Below, piece by piece: positions 11,101 to 21,069 of a DNA stretch of 64,000 bases. The notes under the pieces were generated by a model, which was not told the origin of the DNA, searched no databases, and saw only the letters and a list, made by a program, of their open reading frames with translations. The DNA comes from Lentinus brumalis (taxonomy: Eukaryota; Basidiomycota; Agaricomycetes; Polyporales; Polyporaceae), in assembly GCA_001792895.1 (NCBI GenBank), contig MARA01000009.1:372001-436000 (forward strand), read 5' to 3'. Numbering within the stretch: the stretch's first letter is position 1; each line of letters begins with the position of its first letter. The position numbers and the translations under genes were made by a program.

Positions 11101-11214
11101 GGACGGAACATAGCCGATTTCGAGGAGCTTGTTGTCGTCGGCGGACGAGTCGCTGCCGCTGCCGACTGAACGGGCGTCGGCTGAAGCGTCCTTCTTCTCC
11201 TGGGCCCGAGGCAT
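8110..11214 (-). CDS. Fungal amino-acid/GABA-type permease (APC superfamily)
   Basis: Start ATG at 11212-11214 (MPRAQEKKDASADARSVGS), hydrophilic N-terminus, then FSNVATQISFAFSIMGLCSS, SVTWCWILGATMCFTLGASI, AEIVSAFPTCGGLYTASAQ, VGWVVGWLNILGQIVGLSS, and a long C-terminal exon with ASRTVYAFSRDKGLPD, ..GPFYMGDGVVGWIANV and ending EYLEKADGTEAV with TGA at 8110-8112. The AEI.SAFPT.GGLY.ASAQ and FSRD.GLP signatures are those of fungal amino-acid transporters of the GABA/choline permease group, 12 helices in the plasma or vacuolar membrane. About nine introns are 45-70 nt, but one (9,972-10,888) is 917 nt. Substrate cannot be read from sequence. Confidence 0.85.
9972..10888 (-). other. Unusually long intron of the permease gene
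   Basis: Donor GTGCGT (10,888 to 10,883) after ..FTL-G and acceptor CAG (9,972-9,974) before G-ASIAEIV join in frame (codon GGT split). All other introns of this gene are about 50-70 nt, so roughly 850 nt of extra DNA sits inside. It carries no ORF I can recognise; a GCATATATGC motif occurs twice (near 10,142 and 10,621). It may hold an old insertion or an unrecognised RNA. Confidence 0.6.
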
Positions 11215-13300
11215 GGTGGCGGTCGTAAGGAAAGGTGGAAGGGAGGGCGCGGGCAGATAACGTTCGCGCAGTGGACGTGAGTGATGTGCGAGTCCCTTGC
11301 AAGAACCGCGCCGAGCCAGCCAAATTGTGGTCACAGCTCCCAGACGCCCGCGAGCATATCGCTCCTCGCGATCTGGCCGCTGTCTTCCCCTGGCCAGCTC
11401 CGGAGCCCCGCGTCGGCGGCGTCGGCTGCCGTCGGCCAAGGAAACCCTCCGGGAACGAGTCTTTTCGTCCGGACAACGCGCGGGCAGATCCTTGACCCCG
11501 ACGCGTCGCGCGCGCGGCGCGTCCAATCACAGCGCACGTGCGCCGGTTCTGTCACGGAGCCGGCCTCTTGGCCTTCCGGCCCTCCGCCCCCATGCCTCAT
11601 TAGGCACCGTCTCGGTGGCCCCCGGGCCGCGTGTTTATCGCGACGCATGGATGTGACAGCTATCAACTGCTTGTCCTGATCCAACATCATCCAAGGGCTT
11701 GCCTAAAGGCTTGCTTCAATCTTGGACGGCATGCCTGAAAGTCTTGGCCACGATAAGACGCGTACATTGACTAGAGACCCAGCGAGTGAGTACTAGTGAG
11801 TACCTGTTATTTTGACAGAGTGGGCCGGCCAAACGTTGATGTCGGGATCGCAGGGATGGAAGGATAGCACTCCTTGCTGCTCGATTGTTCCGCCGTGCGA
11901 TGTTCAATGTGACGATTGTTTCTCCATGACGTGGACGTCGGTGTTGCAGCGGCAGCCAGTTGAGTAGAACCAAGCCCAAGGGCCAAGGCCCATTCTCATT
12001 TCCCGACTGATGCGGTACTTACCTGAGTAACCTCCCGTGAAGGAGGTACGGGAATGGAGCGAGGTGTCTTCTAGTTCCAGAGGACTGAGCTGAAATGCAA
12101 CACTCACAGATCACCTGAAGATCGACGAGGACAACGTCTGTGAAGGCCGTCAGGTGTCGAGCTTTGCTGCTGGCAGAGCGGCGAGGTTTCGCCATACCAA
12201 ATGCCGGACAACAGGCAGCCCTGCAAGTAGGGCTCACCATGATTTCTCTGCGAAGACCAGTAGGCAACAAGGTCCAGCGCCGGCCTCCGAGCCGCTCCCG
12301 AAGTACGAGACGATGTTTGGATACATCCATTCGTGCGCTATTCGTGGAATTAGATGGCGTAACTCATGCTTCGTCTTGGTCTGCGCACACAGCGAGTCTT
12401 CATGTTCCGCTACGCTCGACCTCTTGGTCGACCCTCCGACCGAGGCCATACCGACTGCGACCGTAATGACCTCAGATGTCCCGCAGTCTATATGTTCAAG
12501 GATCGCATCCTCGGCCGATTGATGCGATGGCTTCCTGGGTGGTGAACGGGGAAACGGTATGTGAAACGCGGTGTGACAGAGAGCACTGCGCTGACACATG
12601 CTATCTCACAGGTCCCCGGAGGCCCAACGCATAGCGGCAGCACCGTTGGCGCTGTGTTCTTCCTTAGCATCGTCTACGGAATATGTGCCTCAACACTCGC
12701 CACTCGAATGATTGATTTATTGATCAAACGCAAAATACACCTTCCAAAGGCCGCTCTTTCTCCGATCACACCTCTTCAACGACAGGTCACCCCCCCCCTG
12801 CAATCTCGAGTATCACTCGAGCGTCGCAAGTCTTGTTCCGGTTGGGTCACACGGTGGTATCTCGGGGGAAAATCGAGAATACAGCGCTCTAAGAAGGCAA
12901 TCATGGTCACTTCACGCAGCATACCGGTATTGCTTAGTTTACGCTCTACATTCTAACCTTCGGAACCGACAGGTTCTGCTTTGTCCATAGACGTCAAGAG
13001 ACGAGTATATGGCTCGTTCACATCCCCGTCAGGCACTGCGAACAACGCGGAACAGGGCGCGACGTCTAACTGTCTTCCTCAAGACCGACACGCGTCTTGC
13101 CGTTCCACGGACCATTCCACCGCCAAACCACCCTTCGCGAGATCGCCCGTCTAGAACTTGCCAAAGGCCGCCAAGACCGCGGAATATATCGTGCGTCTCA
13201 GGACTCCGTACTCGTTCACACAGCAGGTCTCTGATGCTTGTCTGTTTCCTATGGCAGCTGCGGCGGCATACGGAATTAGACTTGGACGGGAAGCCGTCGC
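11215..13300. other. Divergent promoter region and unexplained DNA
   Basis: Upstream of the permease lies a GC-rich 450-bp stretch. From about 11,720 to 12,670 there are several modest ORFs on the minus strand (for example 12,234-12,599) with some GT/AG sites, but I could not assemble a gene or recognise a family. Treated as unassigned. Confidence 0.4.
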
Positions 13301-13304
13301 TTGT

Positions 13305-13335
13305 GATCAGATAGCACGTTATCTGATAAGATGAG
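13305..13335. promoter_or_regulatory. GATA-site cluster, distal copy
   Basis: The stretch reads ..CAGATAG..GTTATCTGATAAGATGAG.., giving three to four GATA cores on both strands within 30 bp. The 16-mer TATCTGATAAGATGAG (13,320-13,335) is repeated exactly at 13,637-13,652, 107 bp before the transporter ATG. GATA factors of the AreA/NIT2 type control nitrogen-source genes in fungi; that they act here is inference. Confidence 0.45.
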
Positions 13336-13636
13336 AGGTGTGTAACTTTCAGAGTCTTCACGAAGCCTCGCTGAGCACCATTCAGGCACCGGGACGCAAA
13401 ACATACGTCCAAGGACACGACACTCCCCTTCGTGGCACCCGTGGAATCACGCCTCGGCCGCTCGGCACACCCTTACGAGGAGCGCACGCACGAACGAACG
13501 CCTATGGCCACCCGTTCGGCGTGGATGTCTGTCACGCAGACAGCTCCCACGTACAGCACACGGGCCTACATGTGCGGCGGATCCTCTCACACCCACCCCC
13601 GCACGCCCGAAAGCAGTCAGGTCGTCCCACCCGCGC

Positions 13637-13652
13637 TATCTGATAAGATGAG
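13637..13652. promoter_or_regulatory. GATA element, proximal copy
   Basis: Exact second copy of TATCTGATAAGATGAG, 107 bp upstream of the ATG at 13,759. Contains overlapping GATA cores on opposite strands. Confidence 0.45.
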
Positions 13653-13758
13653 CGGGTTGCGGCCGAGTGAGAGGACGAGCCTGTGCGCCCATCCCCCGCC
13701 TTCCGCTAAGGACGTCCTCGCCTAACCTCGCTTCACTCGAGTCCAATTTGACGCCGGG

Positions 13759-16079
13759 ATGTCTCTGCAGCGCGAGTACAGCGTCGAAAAGTCCCCTACC
13801 GAGGAGAAGACCTCCGTCGATGTGCATGACAGCGGCTCGAGTCAGGGCGAAGCAGAGCAGACTGCGTTGGCCTATGCGGCGGCAAAGGGCCCCTCCAAGG
13901 CGAAGCTACCCTACTCTTGGCAGCTCGTCATGATCGTGCTGGTGTGCTTGTGCACCTGTACGTCCTCTCAACATTGTACTATAGTCCTTTCGCTGATGCG
14001 ACCGCTACTAACTTACAGTCGGGAACCATTGGTCGAACGTGAGCAGCATGCTTTTGTCCGTAGTACAATGTGGCTAACGTGCTTTCGATCACAGGGTCTC
14101 ATTGTGTTGGTGTCCTGCTCCGGAGCTGCACCGCCGTCTCTAACACTTAGTCCTCACCAGCTCGTTGAAGACGACGATCATCAAAGAGACCCACATCAAC
14201 AACTCCCAGTTCGCCACTCTGGTAGGTGTCTCTTTGTCTTCGTCCCGCATGCACGCTGACTGGGATGGCTCTGGACCAGGTTGCGGTGACGAACCTCGTC
14301 AATACGTTCCTGTGCATCGGCCTCGGCTTCTACATCGACAAGTTCGGCGGCTCGATCATGTCCGTCATTCTTGCAGGCTTCCACCTCTCCGGCGCGATCG
14401 TCATGTCCGGCGCGGCGACGAACAACCTCAATAGTTACCCGCTCCTCATCGTCGGCAAGGTCCTCGCCGCCATCGGAGACGGCTCGCTCGACAACGCGCA
14501 GCATCGTATCTTCTCGACGTACTTCGCACCCGGGAAGGGCTTCGCGTTCTCCATCGGTGCGTCTCCCGCTCCTACCTTGTCCCCGTAGGAATTGGGCCAC
14601 ACCCCGCTTGCTGACGCACATTCTCCTCAATGGCAGGCGCGATCTGGTGCGTCGCGAACCTCGCGCAGTTCACTGGCCAATCCACCGCGAACGTGATCGC
14701 GCAAAACCTCGGCTCGTACGCCTTCGCGCTGTGGATCAGCTCCGCCATCGCGCTCTTCTCCTTCATCTGCGCCATCGCTGTGGTTTTCCTCGATCGCTAC
14801 CTGCGCGCGCGCTACAACGTCACCGACCAGACGAGCGGCCTGCGGCACACGGGGATCACCAAGCGCGGCCGATTCGACATCCGCGCGATCAAGCACCTCC
14901 CGATGAGCTTCTGGCTCGTCGTGCTCTTCGCGATCTTCGAGAACGCCGGGGTGCAGTCGTTTGTTTCCATCTCGACGTACGTGTTTCTCCTACTTATCCG
15001 CTGAAGAGTAGCACGCAGCAGAGGACTGACGTGCATTCACTATACACAGGCAATTCGCTCAGCAGCGCCTGAAGAAGGGTGCGGTCATCGGTGGCTGGGT
15101 CTCCAGCTTCTACCTGCTCCTCCCAGCTGGCTTGACGCCCTTCCTGGGTATCTACATCGATGTACAAGGGCAGCGCATTGGCTTTCGTACGTGCTACGCC
15201 CTGCATTGCCCGTTGCCGTCCTGACGAGTATTTCGTACTCAGTCTTCGTGTCTGGCCTCACATTCCTGATCTCCATGCTGCTCCTCAAGTTCTCGCACTC
15301 GGTCCCGACCTTCAGTACGTTTCTAGTAGGCTCCATATTACGTTCTCCGAGCTCACCAGAGCCTTTCACTGCATAGTTGCTGCATACGTCTTTTACGCGC
15401 TCTCTCAGGTGTGTATCGCCTGCTTGGTAGTGTCACAAGCCGCGATACTAATTGACGAATGTATAGTCGGTTACGCCAGCCCCGCAAGTCGAGATCATCC
15501 GGAGCATCATCCCTGACCCCCAGTACTTCGCTACGGGCTTCGCCATCAAGAGTAAGCACCGTCTTCCCTCCGTCCTTCCACTCGATCATAACATTGAAAC
15601 CTCCCACAGAGTCCGTCGTCCAAGCCTCCATCGTCATCATCACCACCGCGGCGGGACGGCTCCAAGACCTCTCCCCAACCGACTCCCTCGACCCCGCGGT
15701 CACGCTCTGGCTCGTATACGCCTTCATCTCCGTCGCCGTCTCGGGCTTCATGCTCGCCATGTCCTACCTCGCCCCGAACACGCTCCCCGCCGCGCGCCTC
15801 TCGCAGATCGCCCCACGGGACATGCCCGCGGAGATCGACAAGCTTGCGCGCGCACAGGGCATCGTCGTCCGCAAACCCGACCCCGCCGACGAGGACGAGG
15901 TCAGCGAGCTCAAGATCCAGGAGAAGATCCTGAAGTCGCCGAAGACGGGCGAAGGGCTTTGGGCGTGGGGATACTCCATAGTCGCCCTGGGGATCATCTT
16001 CATTGGATGGATCATGTTTGGGCTGGGTGTCGGCTGGGGAGTGCACGGCAGTGTCGTGGCCGGTACCGTTGGCGAGTGA
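13759..16079 (+). CDS. Major facilitator superfamily transporter, MFSD1-like
   Basis: ATG at 13,759 begins a charged 50-residue N-terminus (MSLQREYSVEKSPTEEKTSV), then helix 1 (QLVMIVLVCLCT), a spliced ..GNHWSN..LKTTIIKETHINNSQFAT exon, LVNTFLCIGLGFYIDKFGG, ..LLIVGKVLAAIGDGSLDNAQ, GAIWCVANLAQFTGQS, SFWLVVLFAIFENAGVQSF, GGWVSSFYLLLPAGLTPFLG, and a last helix after 15,960, ending ..VAGTVGE with TGA at 16,077. Eight or nine short introns. GFYIDKFGG and GIYIDVQGQR sit at the loop 2-3 and 8-9 positions of an MFS fold. The ordering and the hydrophilic insert before the last helix fit MFSD1-type proteins, described as lysosomal dipeptide transporters; a vacuolar peptide or amino-acid role is inference. 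GATA sites upstream and an amino-acid permease as divergent neighbour suggest nitrogen control. Confidence 0.8.
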
Positions 16080-16735
16080 GCGGCGCTGCCAAGCACAACT
16101 TCACGTTCACATGTGTTTATGGAACTTCAATGTTATTGGAATGCCCCCACTGCACACTTTGGTATCGCTTCAACATCGACGAAAGCTGATTTCATGGCTT
16201 TGACAGCAATCGACGGCTCACGAGGCGTTAGTTGCGCGCGCGACACTGAGTTAGTTGTACAGTGGAACCACTACGTACTAGGAGCAATATCAATCCACTC
16301 ACCGAGCTCCGTTCTCCTGGCTTTTCACGACAAATTCCATTAGGAGAAGCAAGGACCCACTCACCGGCATTACCCACGCAGTGGCTCATGACGTCGCACG
16401 TCCTCCTACCGTTCGACGCAAGTGAGTATTTACTGCAGAGTCTGACGAATCAAAATCGCATGCCGGGAAGCCCGAGGCACCCGTAGGACACGGCTCGGGC
16501 CCTGCTCGTGTGCCTCAACCAGCGTTCAGATTCAGGAGGATAGGGAGAACTTTATATTCAGCTAAGCGCAACAGAGGACGACACGCGACATGCTGAGCGA
16601 GCATGGTGAGACTTTGAATAGGTCGCGCGAATTATATTGATGTTTCACAATGCATACATGTCATGCAACGATGGAGGTGACTACGGTACAGTCTACACTA
16701 CTGGCACGCATGTGAATGCCTGGCACCACTCACCT
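16080..16735. other. Intergenic, no gene seen
   Basis: Short ORFs only; nothing recognisable between the transporter stop and the repeat family 2 copy. Confidence 0.45.
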
Positions 16736-16739
16736 ACCG

Positions 16740-17715
16740 AAGCTACCTATTCGCAAAGGAGTGAGTGCCCGAGGCGAAGGAGCGACACTCACCGTCGACG
16801 TCGATAGTGTGAAGGGCTTGTGTGAGGGGTGGTCGCTGGATCATGAATGTCAGCAGGAGTCCCAATAACTCAGGGAGGAGAGAGACTCACCCATGCGAGG
16901 CCCAGCCTTGCAATGCGCCGTGCGCTCCGCACAATCCGATCACCCGTCCCCGACAGGTGACTACCGGAAAGGCGTTGGCACCCCGACTCGTACCTCGCGT
17001 TCCGCGATGGTCACGCGTAACGGCCGATGAGGACGAGCCAGAGCAGCCTGAGACGACACGGCGCGAACGTCGGATGCCACCAGGTGGGCTTACAGACGAC
17101 GGATCGGCTGGAGCAGGGCGCATATAGCGTACTGCGTTGCGATGAGCGAGGGCGATGAGACAGAAAGATAATTCACATACCTGACAACGGGTCCAGCAAT
17201 TTTAAGGGCGGCCCGCGCGATGGGGTGGTGTGGTAGTATCGTGCGGGTCGCGGCTAGGCCGACTCCGTCAACATCCAAGATGAACTCGAGGACGATCGGG
17301 GGTAGACACTGCGACACGACAGTCAGCACGACGATCAGAGTACGAGCAGTGGCGAGACATACCTAGCAATCTTGGGAACACCGTCGTCTGAAGCAGACCT
17401 GTGTTATGTCAGTGCCAGTGAGAGTGCGCGCGACCAAGGGCACGTACAACATCGAGACGAGGCGTCCGCCACAGCCCGCCGCGAGCAGACGGGCTAGAGA
17501 GGACGTCGTCACCCTCGAGCACACCCGGGCAGTGGGCGGCTCGTACCATTAATCCCGCCGAGGAGGCGAGGTCAAGTACAGCTCAGAGGCGGAGAGCCCG
17601 AGAGCTGAGGGGAGAGGACGTCGTGGTTCTGGGGGAAAAGGTGGGCGGAGGTGGGGTACTTATACTGGGGAGGCTGGGCGCGTTCGGCAGCTTTCGGCAC
17701 AATGGGTCGGAGGCA
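16740..17715 (-). repeat. Interspersed repeat family 2, copy 1
   Basis: On the minus strand the copy starts with a TATA box (17,659-17,664, TATAAG), a CT-rich leader containing CCACGACGTCCTCTCCCCTC, then blocks separated by intron-like spacers: GTATGT..CTGAC..CAG (about 17,310-17,360), GTATGT..CAG (about 17,130-17,180) and GTGAGT..CTGAC..CCAG (about 16,835-16,890). The same blocks and the same splice-site positions occur in the copies at 23,225-24,165 and 25,100-26,010. Shared cores include CCACCTGGTGGC and CCGACGTTCGCG. No reading frame stays open across all three copies, so this is either a decayed multi-exon gene family or a spliced non-coding transcript family. Confidence 0.6.
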
Positions 17716-17719
17716 TCTT

Positions 17720-18590
17720 CAGTTCGCCGTGAAGGGCCGCCTCTCTGCGAGTGCTAGAGGCTGTTCTTCCGTGCTTCTGTGGATTGGAATGATGACCTTG
17801 TACTTGGGCGGCGATGGCGATACGCTGGAATTCCTCAGAAGGCAAGAGCGCCGGCCAGCTGGATCGATTAGAATGCAGAAGGCTCCCAGGCGTATCCGCC
17901 CAGATATCAGTATGATGACCATCCCTAGAGTAGCTGTGCCTCTTCTGATGAGTAGTCGTAGAATGACCCTCCGTTGGAGCCACGTTGCAATGATTCAGGG
18001 TATCGATTGCTAGGGGAATGGCACGTCGGATACCTGCTCTCAGAGACTTATTGTAAGCCTGCATAACGGAGTCACGGAGACGTATCACGGCGGGGATCTC
18101 AGCGTTTCAGACGGGCGAAAAGTCGAGGTAAAGACGCCGTCCGAGGTTAAGTACCTTTTGTCTCGTTTTGCTCGAAACGCGACAAAAGGCGGTTGAAAGG
18201 TTTCCTCGCGCGGCGATGGCACGCCTTTTGACCCGTCCGAAACGCCGAGATCCCTGCCGTGTATGAAGTGGCAGCGTCGAGCGCGGTCGGGGCGATGAGA
18301 GGCCGCGTGGCCAGTGGTAGCCACAGGAACAAACAGAGACACACTCGTCGCGGAGCTAGCGCCCGGACGCGTTGCCTCCAGTGTTACGACCGCCACCACG
18401 CCTAGGAAGGAAGTGGTACTCGTAATCTACGCTTATAGCTGTTTTTTCAACATATACCTGCTGCGAGCATGAAGTGGCCCGTTGGCGTGCTATATGTTTG
18501 CCACCGTGCGCGAAAGACTCGAGACCAGGTCACGTCCATCTCTTCAATCGGGCGCCGCAGTATTCATCTGAAACCAGTTGAGTTTTAAAG
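17720..18590. other. Intergenic, no gene seen
   Basis: Nothing recognised. ORFs are short and on both strands. The interval separates repeat family 2 copy 1 from repeat family 1 copy B. Confidence 0.45.
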
Positions 18591-18873
18591 GGACATCAGA
18601 TCAAGTGAGCTTTTGATGCCTCACTTGCTCTCCTAGGCTCTCCGAGACAGGTGCGACCAAGCCCGCCGCACGACCCGCAGCGCCGCAGTGCCGCATCGCT
18701 TCATCTCGACGGAAGGCCGAAGGACCCATGACACCCTTTCGGGCAAGAGAGCACGTATTTTGAAGACAAAGGGATGTACAGATTGCATGGTAAAGCGCGT
18801 CCTTGGCTGAGTTCAAATTCCAAAGCGCTTTGTTGGCCAAACCACCGAGCGCTTGGGCCTCGTGCCCTGCGCC

Positions 18874-18881
18874 TATATAAG
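18874..18881 (+). promoter_or_regulatory. TATA box of family-1 repeat copy B
   Basis: TATATAAG followed by a pyrimidine-rich leader, at the same place as the TATAAAG of copy A. Confidence 0.5.
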
Positions 18882-19879
18882 ACCCGTTCGTCCGCTCACC
18901 TCTCCCTCCCATCGACCACCACCTTCCCTCGCCTCCAGTTCTCTGTCGGCCTCTCTCGTACTTACTCCAGGCTCGCCACACTAGGCCATAATCCGCTCGC
19001 CGCAAGACCTTGCACGCCACCACCCGCCGGGACGTCCGAAGCTCGGTGGTTCGAGCCCGCCGCCTTCGCCGTCGCCCACCACGCAGTCGCCAACGGCCCA
19101 CTCTGACTACCGTGCGCCACTGCTCATTGACACCTTGCTGACCCTGCCACAGAACACTCATGTCGTCCTCGTCTCGACACCGACTACTTGCCTTCAACGA
19201 CCTCCTCAACCACCACATCCGACGTCGCTGCCCCCAACAGTCGCCTTCCACCCTCGGTGTGTTCTTGCATCCGCCTACTTCTGTTGACTTCGCTGGACTA
19301 GTGGCTCGTCGTCGTCGTCGTTCAACAATGGCCTAGAACAACGCCACCGCCTTCGCCACCCGTATGTTCGACCTATACCACTTCCTCACCGCATGCCGTG
19401 TCTCACTGAAATATGCAGAGCTTTCGCAACCACCCGTGCGTATCCGCCACATCCCTGTCGCCGTTGAACTCTTCCGCCTAGGAACCTGTTGTGGTCTATG
19501 TGAAACGTCGGCGAAGACAGGTGAGCTCTACCTCATGGGCGCATGCTGCGGTGTCAGTGTTGTGTATGCTTATGCGTCGTTCTTTCGTTAGAACAGCGTC
19601 CCAAGGTTTCGAACCAGTCTACAAGTCGTCAAGGAGATCGGCAATAAGTCCTGCAGGCGATCAAATGCAGGCTCAAGGTGATGACCGAGTGATGATTCGA
19701 CGGGCGACAACCTCGATGGCGAGGCAGCAACAGGGAAGATTCAGCACGTTCCGAAGGTGTCGGATGGTCGGATTCAAGAAAATGTGAGTCGGTACTTCGC
19801 TCATCTCTCTCGTCGAGACCTGACGGGCTTCAGATGATGCAAGTTGGACGTCAGAAGCAAGGAAGTCTATGGCATGCGC

Positions 19880-20030
19880 CATTCAGCAACTTCGACGTCG
19901 ATGGCAATCCACCGCGTCGTCGTCAAGAACAACCCTCAAGAGACGGACTGCAACATGGCGTACGCCACTCAGCAACTTCGACGTCGATGGCAATCCACCG
20001 CGTCGTAACCAAGAGAGGGCCTCAAGACAC
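19880..20030 (+). repeat. Two-unit tandem repeat, about 85 bp
   Basis: The block AGCAACTTCGACGTCGATGG with following CAATCCACCGCGTCG occurs twice about 85 bp apart. Unit two is slightly diverged (CGTAACCAAGAG instead of CGTCGTCAAGAA). Lies inside family-1 copy B. Confidence 0.7.
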
Positions 20031-20080
20031 GAACTGCAACGCACGAAGCAACCCAGAAGATATGTGGCCGATCAAGAATG

Positions 20081-20392
20081 CCTCAAGAACGTCGATGCAA
20101 AGTCACGGCGATGCATAGGCAGAAGCGACCCAGAAGATACATACGTGGCCAATCAAGCATGCCTCAAGAACGTCGATGCAAAGTCACGGCGATGCATAGG
20201 CAGAAGCGACCCAGAAGATACGTGGCCGATCAAGCATGCCTCAAGAACGTCGATGCAAAGTCACGGCGATGCATAGGCAGAAGCGACCCAGAAGATACGT
20301 GGCCGATCAAGCATGCCTCAAGAACGTCGATGCAAAGTCACGGCGATGCATAGGCAGGGTCGAAGAAGCAACGAACAGTCTGCCAACGACGA
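20081..20392 (+). repeat. Minisatellite, four units of 77-81 bp
   Basis: Units begin with CCTCAAGAACGTCGATGCAA at 20,081, 20,162, 20,239 and 20,316 (spacings 81, 77, 77). The first unit has a 4-bp extra CATA in GATACATACGTGGC. The last two are identical over their length, pointing to recent slippage or unequal exchange. The apparent ORFs here arise from the repeat and are not supported as genes. Confidence 0.85.
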
Positions 20393-20471
20393 ACACTGTG
20401 TGAATCCGATCTCAGCAAGCGGTTTCGGGTACTAGGTCAAAAGCAACAGACCCTCGATTCAAGACACCGGC

Positions 20472-20579
20472 CCCGAGGAGCGGTCGACCACTTGGAAGTG
20501 GTCGGTCGTGGCGCAGGCCTCTTCGTGGCCCTCGGGACTAGTACCCACGAGTTATCTCGTTGGGGAAGCTAACTGCGCC
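20472..20579 (+). ncRNA. Structured RNA domain, HDV-ribozyme-like topology (copy B)
   Basis: P1-like 20,472-20,478 pairs with 20,530-20,536; P2-like 20,510-20,516 (GGCGCAG) pairs with 20,573-20,579 (CTGCGCC); P3-like 20,517-20,519 pairs with 20,527-20,529 around loop TCTTCGT; P4-like hairpin 20,544-20,564 (CCC-ACGAG-TTAT-CTCGT-t-GGG); then GAAGCTAA with the candidate catalytic C at 20,569. The P4-like arm differs completely in sequence and length from copy A yet both fold, and the hairpin between P1 and P2 keeps pairing through an A-T for G-C swap (CGACCAC/GTGGTCG against CGGCCAC/GTGGCCG). This supports selection on RNA structure; self-cleavage is untested. Confidence 0.45.
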
Positions 20580-20591
20580 GAAAGGTACTGT

Positions 20592-21069
20592 TGGGAACTC
20601 AGCGATCGTACCAAGTAGTTGTTGTCTTTGTTCGTAGCAGCACACGATCGAATACGAGAAGTGTCGGTGGAATCTGACAAACAGCGTGCCCAAACACATC
20701 AATTCACCGCTAACGTCGCCCAAGAGAGCTGTGTGCATGTCCCTTCAGACCTTCTAGCAGCCTAGTAGCACTACGATGCGTGAGTGTGAGTCCGCATCAG
20801 TGTCCTTTTGTCAGTGGTCCGTTGTTACGCGTGGTCATTGCAGAAGCGCGAATCAACACAAGGGGCAACCGACATCTTGCACTCCGCCAAACGTTATACT
20901 AGGCCATTATTCAGAGGAACACCTATATTATCTCGAGGATACAATCTGGATATACACTAATTGTACACGTACAAGTCGTAGTCCATCGTGCAAAGATGAG
21001 AAGTCGTCAAGATCATGCGAGCTTTTGGGAAGGGGACGTAGAGCAAGGACGGAAGCCGAATCTATGCGC
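20592..21069. other. Intergenic, no gene seen
   Basis: No coding or structural signal recognised downstream of the Ish1-repeat gene stop (gene on minus strand). Confidence 0.45.

Larger units (their letters stand above)
18600..20590 (+). repeat. Interspersed repeat family 1, copy B
   Basis: Second copy of the element at 600-2,475. Shares the GCCAAACCACCGAGCGCTTG block (about 18,834), TATA box (TATATAAG, 18,874-18,881), CT-rich leader and the structured 3' segment (20,472-20,579). In the middle it has gained minisatellites (19,880-20,030 and 20,081-20,356) absent from copy A. No conserved ORF. Sequence divergence outside the ends is high, so the two insertions are not recent. Confidence 0.65.

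Noticed and set aside
19035..19060. GGTTCGAGCCC, a B-box match suggesting a tRNA or SINE
   Set aside because: No A box or cloverleaf upstream, and the promoter is TATA-type; the block is not conserved in copy A.
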